NCBI RefSeq assembly: GCF_046297875.1
Contig: NZ_JBKBHD010000001.1
Span: forward strand, 930,001-994,000
Source of the DNA: Parvibaculum sp046297875
GTDB lineage: Bacteria > Pseudomonadota > Alphaproteobacteria > Parvibaculales > Parvibaculaceae
DNA length: 64,000 bases
Reading direction: 5' to 3'
The notes under the pieces were generated by a model, which saw only the letters and a list, made by a program, of their open reading frames with translations, made no database searches and was not told the DNA's origin. A program made the position numbers and the translations under genes. Below, one piece after another: positions 1 to 6,841 of this stretch. The number at the start of each line of letters is the position of its first letter. Within the stretch, counting starts at the first letter, position 1.

Positions 1-227
1 TTCTCGACCGCAAGATCGCCGACAAGCGCGTCTTCCCGGCGATGGACATTCTCAAGTCCGGCACCCGCAAGGAAGAGCTGCTGGTCGAGAAGGGCCAGCT
101 CTCCAAGATGTATGTGCTGCGCCGCATCCTCAACCCGATGGGCACGGTCGATGCCATCGAGTTCCTGATCGACAAGCTCAAGCAGACGAAGAACAACGGC
201 GAATTCTTCGACAGCATGAATACCTGA
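1..227 (+). CDS. rho: Transcription termination factor Rho, C-terminal end (partial)
   Basis: The frame is open from base 3 to a TGA at 225-227 and gives 74 residues that match the end of Rho. The segment begins LDRKIADKRVFPAMDI and continues with SGTRKEELL, a hallmark of the C-terminal RecA-like domain near the R loop, and ends FFDSMNT. Rho is a hexameric RNA helicase that terminates transcription of untranslated RNA. The 5' part lies outside the window. In alphaproteobacteria rho often sits just upstream of mnmE; here about 9 kb of other genes separates them. Confidence 0.95.
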   Translation, partial: LDRKIADKRVFPAMDILKSGTRKEELLVEKGQLSKMYVLRRILNPMGTVDAIEFLIDKLKQTKNNGEFFDSMNT

Positions 228-309
228 GCGCCACACCGGATCGCGGTCTGAAACCTCAGTTTTTATTCACATCTCGTCGCTAGGGTGCTGTCCTGGCGGA
301 AGGTGAGTG

Positions 310-504
310 ATGACTGGCGAAAGCGAATCCGAAGGGCATGCGGCATGGGTTCGTCCGCATATGGACTGGGGCAGCATCGTTTCGCGCGCGGCGATTTTCG
401 AACAGGAGATCGACTTCAAGCTCGAAGCGCCGCTCACGCTTCATCGCGCGGTGTTTTTCGATATCGGCCATGGCGTGCCCGACGCGCCGCATCTGACCGT
501 CTGA
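310..504 (+). CDS. Small hypothetical protein (64 aa)
   Basis: The frame opens at ATG 310 (a GTG at 307 is directly before it) and stops with TGA at 502-504. A GGAAGG at 298-303 sits 6 nt before the ATG, which is a good Shine-Dalgarno site and the main support for translation. The predicted peptide is acidic with no signal peptide or membrane segment and carries the stretch HRAVFFDIGHGVPD. I recognise no family. It lies between rho and the convergent hydrolase gene, whose stop is 3 nt away. It could be a gene remnant. Confidence 0.45.
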   Translation: MTGESESEGHAAWVRPHMDWGSIVSRAAIFEQEIDFKLEAPLTLHRAVFFDIGHGVPDAPHLTV

Positions 505-507
505 GCC

Positions 508-1488
508 TTATTCCGGCGCTGCCATCTTGCCGATGAAATCGGCGATGGTGTCGATGAGCCCTTGCGCCAGCGGCCGGGCGGGATCGGCATAGGTGCTGAT
601 ATTTTCCGCGCGGTCGATGGGTGCGGATTTCAGCACATGGTTCATCTGTTCGACGGTGACGAAGGTCGCATCGGGCCGGGCCGCCGCGAGCAGCATGGCG
701 TCGGCGGTGGGCACCTGCAGGTCATGCGAGCCGTGGATGATGAGCGCGGGAATGGTGAGCTTCGCAAATTCCCTTGCCGGGTCGTAGGCGAACCATGAAA
801 TGAGATAGGGCTGCACGCTTGGCCGGTAGAGAGGCGCGAGTTCGCGCGGCACATTGTCGTCCGTTTCGCCGCGCTTCAGCGTTTCGAGCAGTTCATCGGA
901 GCGGCGCTTCAGCTCGTCGCTCATGCTGCTGCCGGAAATCTGCTCGCGGATGAGGTCGGGCGCGGGGCGGCCGACACCGGCGACCAGGACGATGCCCGAG
1001 ACGTCGCGCTGTTGCGCGGTGAGGCTTGCAAGGAGCGCGCCCTCGCTATGGCCGATGAGAAAGAGGCGTGCATCCGGCAGTTCGGCTTGCAGGAAATCCG
1101 ACCAGGCGAGCGCGTCCTCGACATAGGTCTCGGCACGTAGATCTGCCTCGTCGGGTGCGGCGGCAAAGCTGGCACCGACGCCGCGCTTGTCTATGCGGAG
1201 CGTTGCGATGCCCTTTGCGGCAAGCCCGTCCGCCAAGAGCTTCAGACTGTCATTCTCGCCTTCGGGGAAATTGCCGTTGCGGTCGGTCGGGCCGGAGCCC
1301 GGCAGGATCAGCGCCACATCGCGGGCCGCGCCCGTCAGCGGCAATGTCAGCGTGCCGTGAAGTGCGGCCCTGCCACCATCGATCTCGACCTCGCGCTGAT
1401 TGAGGGCCTGTCCGAAGGCGGGTACGGCGAGGAGAAAGAGGGCGGCGGCGAGAGCGGCGATGCGTGTCACGGTTTCAGGTCTTTCCAT
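508..1488 (-). CDS. Secreted alpha/beta hydrolase (S33 / serine aminopeptidase-like)
   Basis: This 326-aa protein has an N-terminal hydrophobic signal peptide (about residues 8-27, ending AVPAFGQA) and an alpha/beta-hydrolase fold. The nucleophile motif GHSEG puts the catalytic serine at 148; likely partners are Asp256 (HGSHDLQVP) and His284 (QMNHV). SGPTDRNGN near residue 65 matches the oxyanion-loop signature of this family. The substrate is unknown; a periplasmic esterase or peptidase is likely. It is the last gene of an overlapping operon with the GFA and oxidoreductase genes. A GTG at 1470 would give a cleaner signal peptide and a 4-nt GTGA overlap with the upstream gene, and is a serious alternative to ATG 1488. 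Confidence 0.85.
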   Translation of the reverse strand: MERPETVTRIAALAAALFLLAVPAFGQALNQREVEIDGGRAALHGTLTLPLTGAARDVALILPGSGPTDRNGNFPEGENDSLKLLADGLAAKGIATLRIDKRGVGASFAAAPDEADLRAETYVEDALAWSDFLQAELPDARLFLIGHSEGALLASLTAQQRDVSGIVLVAGVGRPAPDLIREQISGSSMSDELKRRSDELLETLKRGETDDNVPRELAPLYRPSVQPYLISWFAYDPAREFAKLTIPALIIHGSHDLQVPTADAMLLAAARPDATFVTVEQMNHVLKSAPIDRAENISTYADPARPLAQGLIDTIADFIGKMAAPE

Positions 1489-1883
1489 CCGGGCCAGGCG
1501 CCTTCGCAGGCGGGGGCCGCATCATGCCGCTCAAACCATGACGCTTTCGAGGCGGCGTATTCCCTTGCGACGATGCGCGCGGGCACCGGCTCATCCAGCG
1601 CATTCGCCGCCAGAATGACCGTATCGTCCGGCTCGATGAGGTTCGCCCCCGTCATGGCCGTGCCGCAGCGCGAACAGAAGCTCCGTTCAAGGCCGGGCGA
1701 GGAACGATGGACCGTGAGGTGTTCCGCGCCGTCCCATGTCACTTCGTCGCGCATTGCCACGAAGAAGAAACCGGCATGGCCGCCCGCCGCCTTGCGGCAC
1801 ATCGAACAATGACATTCGACAATGCCGCTCATCCGCTTCACGCGGAAACGCACCGCGCCGCACAGGCAGGCGCCCTCTGTCAC
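1467..1883 (-). CDS. GFA family (CENP-V/GFA domain) zinc protein
   Basis: This 138-aa protein carries the cysteine pattern of the glutathione-dependent formaldehyde-activating (GFA) fold: C6-x-C8, then C24-H-C26-x2-C29, and C70-x2-C73. These ligands bind zinc in the family. Many members have no tested formaldehyde activity, so the name should be read as a fold. The start is a GTG at 1881-1883 overlapping the stop of the upstream oxidoreductase as GTGA, which implies translational coupling. Length is normal for the family (about 130-140 aa). Confidence 0.88.
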   Translation of the reverse strand: MTEGACLCGAVRFRVKRMSGIVECHCSMCRKAAGGHAGFFFVAMRDEVTWDGAEHLTVHRSSPGLERSFCSRCGTAMTGANLIEPDDTVILAANALDEPVPARIVAREYAASKASWFERHDAAPACEGAWPGWKDLKP

Positions 1884-2863
1884 GGCACCAGTACGCTCGC
1901 GCCGACGGTCTTGCGCGCCTCGAGGTCGATATGGGCGCGGGCGGCTTCGGCGAGCGAGTAGCGCTGCTTCACCTCGATCTTCACCGCGCCCGATTTCACC
2001 ACGGCGAAAAGATCGTCGGCCATCTCCTGCAGCGCGGTGGGCGACTTCGCGGCGTAGTGATACATGGTCGGCCGCGTGACATAGAGCGAGCCCTTCTGGG
2101 CGAGGATGCCGAGATTGACATCCGTCACGGGGCCCGACGCATTGCCGAAGCTGACGAGAAGGCCGAGCGGCGCGAGGCAGTCGAGCGAACCGATGAATGT
2201 CGACTTGCCGACGCCGTCATAGACGACGGGGAGTTTCCTGCCGCCGGTGATTTCAAGCACACGCTTTGCGACATCTTCCTTCGTGTAGTCGATCACATGA
2301 TCGCAGCCATGCGCGCGGGCGAGCGCGGCCTTCTCCTCCGAGCTTGTCGTGCCGATGACGGTGGCGCCGAGATGCTTTGCCCATTGGCAGGCGATGAGGC
2401 CGACGCCGCCTGCTGCCGCATGCCAGAGGATCGTCTGGCCCTTTTCGACCCTGAAGGTCTGGCGGAGCAGGAACTGCGCGGTGAGGCCCTTCAGCATCAT
2501 GGCGGCGGCCTGTTCGTGGCTGACGCCGTCCGGCACCTTGACGGCGCTGGCGGCGGCGACATTGTTTGCCTCCGCATAGGCGCCGGCCGGGCCCGACGCA
2601 TAGGCGGCGCTGTCGCCTACCTTGAATTGCATCACGCCTTCGCCGACGGCTTCGACGATGCCCGATGCTTCCATGCCGATGCCGGAAGGAAGCGCCATGG
2701 GATAGAGCCCGGAGCGGTGATAGGTGTCGATGAAGTTGACGCCGATCGCTTTCGCGCGGACGGTGATCTCGCCGGGCTTCGGGGCCCCGAGCTCCACCTC
2801 GCGCAATGCCATTACTTCCGGGCCGCCGTTCGTGTCGATGCGGATTGCCTTTATCTTCGTCAT
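1880..2863 (-). CDS. Zinc-free quinone oxidoreductase (NADPH:quinone reductase family)
   Basis: This 327-aa MDR-superfamily enzyme starts MTKIKAIRID, has a GroES-like N-terminal half, and the dinucleotide site AAAGGVGLIACQWAKHLGA in the middle. It lacks the structural-zinc cysteine cluster, as expected for quinone oxidoreductases (Qor type). The likely reaction is NAD(P)H-dependent reduction of quinones or enones. I placed the start at ATG 2863 because it has a GGGAG-type ribosome site and matches family N-termini; an upstream ATG at 2935 would add 24 unsupported residues. It is the first gene of an operon with the GFA and hydrolase genes. Confidence 0.92.
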   Translation of the reverse strand: MTKIKAIRIDTNGGPEVMALREVELGAPKPGEITVRAKAIGVNFIDTYHRSGLYPMALPSGIGMEASGIVEAVGEGVMQFKVGDSAAYASGPAGAYAEANNVAAASAVKVPDGVSHEQAAAMMLKGLTAQFLLRQTFRVEKGQTILWHAAAGGVGLIACQWAKHLGATVIGTTSSEEKAALARAHGCDHVIDYTKEDVAKRVLEITGGRKLPVVYDGVGKSTFIGSLDCLAPLGLLVSFGNASGPVTDVNLGILAQKGSLYVTRPTMYHYAAKSPTALQEMADDLFAVVKSGAVKIEVKQRYSLAEAARAHIDLEARKTVGASVLVP

Positions 2864-2894
2864 TGGTCGTCTCCCGTTCCTGTTTTCCGATAGA

Positions 2895-3518
2895 TCAGCG
2901 GCGTGCAATCGCGAGCGCGGCGCCAGAGGCGACAAGCACGCTGCCGGTGATCCGGTTTCTGATTTTCCGTGCGCGCGCGCCTTTCAGATAAGGCGCGAGC
3001 TTGCCCGCCATCACCGCGAATGTGCCGTCCGACAAGGTGGCAACCACGACGAAGGTGACAGCGAGAATAACGAGCTGCGGACCGGCAGGCGCAGACGCGC
3101 TGACGAATTGCGGAAAGAAAGCGGCGTAGAAGGCGAGCGATTTCGGATTGGTGACGCCGATGACGAAGCCACGCCGGTAAAGCGTCTGTGCCGATGCCTT
3201 GCGTTTCACGGCTTCGGGAAGTTCCGGATCTTCATAAGGCGCGCGGAAGGCCTGCACACCGAGCCAGACGAGATAGGCTGCGCCGATCAGTTTCACGGCA
3301 TCGGCCCAGGGACCGAGTGCAGCAAGAAGCGGCGCGAGGCCCGCAAGAACCAGCGCCATATGAACGAGCAGCGCGCTCGATGTGCCGGCAAGGCCCGTCA
3401 GCGCAGCGCGCGGCCCGTCCGCGATGCCGCAGGCGACAAGCCATGTCACCACCGGCCCCGGCATGACGCAGAGGATGAGCGTTGCGGCAATGAAGCCGAG
3501 ATAGAGTTCGAGAGACAA
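2895..3518 (-). CDS. LysE/RhtB family amino-acid exporter
   Basis: This 207-aa membrane protein is of the normal size for LysE/RhtB exporters and shows the family signatures VMPGPVVTWLVACG near the N-terminus and GVTNPKSLAFYAAFFPQFV in the middle, with about six hydrophobic segments. It probably exports an amino acid or homoserine-lactone-like compound; the substrate cannot be read from sequence. The start is a TTG at 3518. An in-frame TGA lies two codons upstream, so no longer form exists. It is on the same strand as the quinone oxidoreductase, 31 nt upstream of it. Confidence 0.9.
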   Translation of the reverse strand: MSLELYLGFIAATLILCVMPGPVVTWLVACGIADGPRAALTGLAGTSSALLVHMALVLAGLAPLLAALGPWADAVKLIGAAYLVWLGVQAFRAPYEDPELPEAVKRKASAQTLYRRGFVIGVTNPKSLAFYAAFFPQFVSASAPAGPQLVILAVTFVVVATLSDGTFAVMAGKLAPYLKGARARKIRNRITGSVLVASGAALAIARR

Positions 3519-3554
3519 GATGCGTCACTCACGTTGAAAACCGGCGAGACTTTA

Positions 3555-3603
3555 CCCCCCTTGAAGGAGGGTCGAACGAGCGGCAGCTCGTTCGGGGAGG
3601 GGG
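3555..3603 (+). repeat. Intergenic hairpin repeat, family A, copy 1
   Basis: A C-rich left arm (CCCCCCTTGAAGGAGGGTC) and a G-rich right arm (GGGGAGGGGG) enclose a perfect 8-bp stem GAACGAGC/GCTCGTTC with a GGCA loop (3574-3593). A second copy lies inverted at 3659-3719 with the same arms but a different central stem. It sits in the spacer upstream of the LysE gene and downstream of the dienelactone hydrolase gene. Confidence 0.75.
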
Positions 3604-3658
3604 ACTCCGCTCTCCCCGAACGTATCCTCTATCGATGCTCATCGCGGCAGGCACCGCG

Positions 3659-3719
3659 CCCCCTCCCCGAAAAATTCCGCACTGCGTTTGAATTTTTCGA
3701 CCCTCCCTCAAGGGGAGGG
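3659..3719 (-). repeat. Intergenic hairpin repeat, family A, copy 2 (inverted)
   Basis: Read on the minus strand this element has the same flanks as copy 1 (CCCTCCCC, TTGAGGGAGGGTC, then GGGGAGGGGG at the end). Its central stem is GAAAAATTC/GAATTTTTC, 9 perfect base pairs (3669-3677 with 3690-3698), unrelated in sequence to the stem in copy 1. Preserved pairing with changed sequence argues that the structure matters. It lies directly downstream of the dienelactone hydrolase stop and could also end that transcript. Confidence 0.75.
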
Positions 3720-3743
3720 TGGGAAGAGAGAGGTTGAATGCAG

Positions 3744-4436
3744 CTACCCCAGATGCCGGGCGAAGAATTTGAGCGTGCGGTCGTTCGCCTCCTCGGCCGT
3801 TGCCTTGTCGTAATGCGCGCCGCCGGGACGGGCAAAGGCGTGGTCCATGGCCGGGTAGCGGTGGATCGTGACATGGCGGTTGTCGTGAAGGCCCTTCACC
3901 ACCGCTTCCTGCGCTTCCGGCGGCACGAACTCATCCTTGCCCGCGATGTGAAGCATCAGCGGCGCGTTGATCCCCTTCGCATCGGCAAGGCGGTTCTGGA
4001 TGTTGACGCCGTAATAGCCGACGGACGCATCCGCATCCGTGTGGCAGGCGGTGAGATAGGCAAGCTGGCCGCCGAGGCAGTAGCCGACGGCGCCGATCTT
4101 GCCCGATGTCATGGGGCGCAGCGTTGAAATGGTGGTGGCGATATCCCTGACGCCGAGATCGACATTGAACTTGCCGAAGAGATCGAAGGCCTTTTTCCAT
4201 TCGGCTTCGCTCTGGTCGGTGATGTCGATGCCGGGCTCGATCCGCCAGAAGAGATCCGGGCAGAGTGCCACATAGCCTTCTGCGGCCAGCCAGTCGCACA
4301 GTTCGCGCATAACCTTGTTGACGCCGAAGATTTCCTGGATGACCACGACACCGGGGCCGGTTCCGGATTTCGGTTTCGACAGATAGCCGGAAAAGCTGCC
4401 GTCGGGGCCCTTGATCGTGATGGTTTCGCCGCTCAC
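3744..4436 (-). CDS. Dienelactone hydrolase family protein
   Basis: This 230-aa protein matches carboxymethylenebutenolidase-type alpha/beta hydrolases in length and motifs. The nucleophile is Cys120 in GYCLGG, with Asp168 (AGKDEFVP) and His199 (AMDHAF) completing the triad and Glu35 in QEIFGV in the position that gates the cysteine in known enzymes. Family members hydrolyse dienelactone in chloroaromatic breakdown, but many act on other lactones or esters. The start is a GTG at 4434-4436 with a strong AAGGAGG ribosome site 7 nt upstream. It is cytoplasmic, with no signal peptide. Confidence 0.93.
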   Translation of the reverse strand: MSGETITIKGPDGSFSGYLSKPKSGTGPGVVVIQEIFGVNKVMRELCDWLAAEGYVALCPDLFWRIEPGIDITDQSEAEWKKAFDLFGKFNVDLGVRDIATTISTLRPMTSGKIGAVGYCLGGQLAYLTACHTDADASVGYYGVNIQNRLADAKGINAPLMLHIAGKDEFVPPEAQEAVVKGLHDNRHVTIHRYPAMDHAFARPGGAHYDKATAEEANDRTLKFFARHLG

Positions 4437-4534
4437 TGCGCACCTCCTTGAGTATCGGGGAATATCGGAACCGGGACTCTAACGGTCCCGGTCCCCCGAT
4501 GCGAGGGATGTGCAGCGAAATCCGTGGCGCCTTG

Positions 4535-4705
4535 TCAGGCGGCGCCGGCTTCCATATGGCGCGAAGGGAAGAGAAGTTTGGCGAGACGGCTCTGCGTCCG
4601 CGCTTCGATCTTGCCGTCGCCCTTGGCGGCGTCTTCGCGGCGAGCGGAGAGAGCGACATCGAAGGCGCTCACATAGCTCGTGGCATAATTGGCAAGGATG
4701 TTCAT
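4535..4705 (-). CDS. Small hypothetical protein (56 aa)
   Basis: This reading frame runs from ATG 4705 to TGA 4535 and encodes MNILANYATSYVSAFDVALS followed by a basic, charged tail (RREDAAKGDGK, then RTQSRLAKLLFPSRH). Composition and codon use look like a real high-GC gene, and the opposite strand frame does not. A weak GGTGA lies 7 nt before the ATG. It is divergent from the LysR gene at 4860, 154 nt away, a layout often seen for a regulator and its target. I know no family for it. Confidence 0.5.
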   Translation of the reverse strand: MNILANYATSYVSAFDVALSARREDAAKGDGKIEARTQSRLAKLLFPSRHMEAGAA

Positions 4706-4859
4706 TTAATTCACCGTTTTGTCACGGGGAGGGAGGGGGTTATCCTGCTGCCTCGGCCCGTGTATCCTGTTTTAGTCTGGTCTATGGCGCTGATATGCGC
4801 TTTCGCCTGCCATAACTCAAACGATCTTTTTGCACCGCAGTTGTAAGAAAAACTAATAT

Positions 4860-5810
4860 ATGGCCACCCGCCGCCTGCCTTCTCTCAGAGCCCTGCGCGC
4901 CTTCGAGGCGGCGGCGAGGCATGGCAGTTTCTCGCAAGCCGCGCGGGAGCTGAACGTGACCCATGCAGCGGTCAGCCATCAGATCAGGGCGCTGGAGGAG
5001 GAACTCGGCGCGGCGCTGTTCCACCGCACGGGGCGGCATGTCGAACTGACCGACCGGGGGCGTAAGCTGCTGCCGGTGCTCTCGGCCGGCTTCGACCAGA
5101 TGGCGGAAGCCTGGGCGCTGGCCGGCGCCAGGGACAGCGCGACGCTCACCGTTTCGGTCGAACCGTCCTTTGCGGCGCGCTGGCTGGTGCTCCGGCTCGG
5201 CAAGTTCAACCGCGCGCACCCCGAGATCGAGCTCCGGCTGCTGCCTTCCTCCGATGTCGTCGATTTCGCGCGCGAGGATGTCGATCTCGGCATCCGCTAC
5301 GGGCTGGGCGGCTGGCCGGATGTGGTGTCGGAAAAATTGTTCGAGGCGACCGTCTATCCGGTCTGCTCACCCTTGCTCATCGACCCGAAGCGCCCGATCC
5401 GCAAGCCCGAAGACCTCAAATCCTATCCGCTGCTCCACGAAGAGACGATGCAGCACTGGGTGAACTGGCTCGAACAGGCGGGCGTGAAAAATCCGCGCTG
5501 GGCGGCGCGCGGGCCGCTTTTCATCGAGGCCTCGCTGGCGCTGCAGGCGGCGGCCGGCGGCCAAGGCGTTGCGCTTGCCAATGACACGCTCGCCATGGCT
5601 GATCTCGCGGAAGGTAAGCTGATCCGTCTTTTCGACATGGAGATGCCGGATGAGGAAGGCTATTGGCTCGTCTATCCCGAAGGGAGCCTGAAGAAGTCGA
5701 AGGTCCATGCCTTCTGGCGCTGGATCCGCGCGGAAGCGGGCCTCGGGAGCCCGGAGCATCCGAACCCGCCGGAGCCGCTGGCATCCGCCCGGAAGGCAGG
5801 GCGACCTTAA
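4860..5810 (+). CDS. LysR-type transcriptional regulator, GcvA-like
   Basis: This 316-aa protein has the LysR winged helix at residues 5-65 (LPSLRALRAFEAAARHGSF, then AAVSHQIRALEEELG) and a substrate-binding domain after about residue 90. The N-terminal signature and the ending with LVYPEGSLKKSKVHAFWRW match the GcvA subgroup, which in enteric bacteria controls glycine cleavage. No gcv genes are in the window, so the target is unknown; the divergent small gene at 4535-4705 is one candidate. The last about 20 residues (proline/alanine rich) go beyond the usual family end. Its TAA overlaps the convergent gene's stop as TTAA. Confidence 0.9.
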   Translation: MATRRLPSLRALRAFEAAARHGSFSQAARELNVTHAAVSHQIRALEEELGAALFHRTGRHVELTDRGRKLLPVLSAGFDQMAEAWALAGARDSATLTVSVEPSFAARWLVLRLGKFNRAHPEIELRLLPSSDVVDFAREDVDLGIRYGLGGWPDVVSEKLFEATVYPVCSPLLIDPKRPIRKPEDLKSYPLLHEETMQHWVNWLEQAGVKNPRWAARGPLFIEASLALQAAAGGQGVALANDTLAMADLAEGKLIRLFDMEMPDEEGYWLVYPEGSLKKSKVHAFWRWIRAEAGLGSPEHPNPPEPLASARKAGRP

Positions 5811-6409
5811 GCTAGAGATAAAATGCCAAATACGATGGTGAGCGTTATACCCAGAACACCAAAGCCGTAACTGATAAAGCGACTTATTCGAATTCGTGCC
5901 GCAGCGGCTTTGAGCACGGTTTCGCTTGCCTGGAACTCATCGAACATTCTCACAATATCGACGAGGTTGTTATCCTGAATCGTGGCGTATATCGCGTCTC
6001 TGTCGTTCCGGTTTTCTCGAGAGGTTGCGATCAGTTTCCTAACCTTGCTCAATTCTGCCAACAGTTTTGGGAGATCACGAAACTTATCTAAAACGACATC
6101 TGCTCCGATGCGATCAATAGCTATCCGGAGATCAGCCGTCATTTTTGAAGTTGCAGCATCGATTGCATCATGGCGAGCGCGGCAGCAATCGAAATGTGCA
6201 TCGTCAAGCAGCTTTTTGGCTGTGTCGCGGTCTTTTTCGCGTTTGGGGAGAGCTTCTACTACTCTTCGGCCCGCGTATCGCAGTTCATAAATGGCGGGGT
6301 TTACGATTTCCCCGTTTACCTGTTCAGCGAGCTTTATTGCGCTTTCGGCTTTGTTCCATTCTTCGCAAAGCTCATTGAGCGCCGCTTCAATGTCTTGCTG
6401 CGACGTCAT
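5807..6409 (-). CDS. Hypothetical helical protein with C-terminal membrane anchor, AT-rich cassette
   Basis: This 200-aa protein is predicted to be mostly alpha-helical and charged, with likely coiled-coil stretches (about residues 55-130), and ends in one hydrophobic segment (about 178-199, ISYGFGVLGITLTIVFG) that would make it a tail-anchored membrane protein. It contains NPAIYELRYAGRRVVEAL near residues 37-54, which looks like a conserved helix, but I cannot name the family. Base composition is clearly AT-richer than its neighbours, suggesting recent acquisition. It follows a second gene of the same kind by 6 nt, so the two form an operon. Function unknown. Confidence 0.75.
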   Translation of the reverse strand: MTSQQDIEAALNELCEEWNKAESAIKLAEQVNGEIVNPAIYELRYAGRRVVEALPKREKDRDTAKKLLDDAHFDCCRARHDAIDAATSKMTADLRIAIDRIGADVVLDKFRDLPKLLAELSKVRKLIATSRENRNDRDAIYATIQDNNLVDIVRMFDEFQASETVLKAAAARIRISRFISYGFGVLGITLTIVFGILSLA

Positions 6410-6415
6410 GGAAGA

Positions 6416-6628
6416 TTAAGAAGCTGCTCGGGTGAGTTTGCGCAGATGCTCAATGTCTTTATCGGCGGCCTTTGATGCGCGATAAAGTCTTTCCGCGGAC
6501 ATATACCACCCATTCTGCGTCGATATGTTTCCGCGAGACTGGCGCGCGACTATGCGCTGCGAAGCCTTCTTCTTCGCAGCTTCGTAGCCCCTAAACAGAA
6601 CCTTATCTACAACGGCGGAGAAAGACAT
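6416..6628 (-). CDS. Small hypothetical protein, first gene of AT-rich cassette
   Basis: From ATG 6628 the protein is 70 aa and basic, starting MSFSAVVDKVLFRGYEAAKK and ending KDIEHLRKLTRAAS. An AGGA about 8 nt before this ATG supports the start; a TTG at 6685 would give an 89-aa form. No cysteine cluster, signal peptide or membrane segment is visible. It is immediately upstream of the membrane-anchored 200-aa gene and shares its AT-rich composition. A small basic protein before a larger gene could be a regulator, antitoxin-like partner or DNA-binding protein; the sequence does not decide. Confidence 0.65.
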   Translation of the reverse strand: MSFSAVVDKVLFRGYEAAKKKASQRIVARQSRGNISTQNGWYMSAERLYRASKAADKDIEHLRKLTRAAS

Positions 6629-6841
6629 TTGGTCATCCTGATTCGCAAAGGCGACGCGTTTACACGAAATGTCGCGAATGGTCAATCCTTCACAGCTTAC
6701 GCTGACCTATCATCATCGTTTCTCTTTGCTAATATCTCGTCAAGGGAGCACCCCTTAACACATTGAAAATAAACGCGTCTATAGTTCGTCATTTTGGTGC
6801 GGACGTTCCAGACTGCACATTTAGAACGAATTAGCAACATA

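Noticed and set aside
4448..4846. 132-aa plus-strand frame
   Set aside because: No ribosome site, odd composition at the end, and it is antisense to the better-looking 56-aa minus-strand gene.
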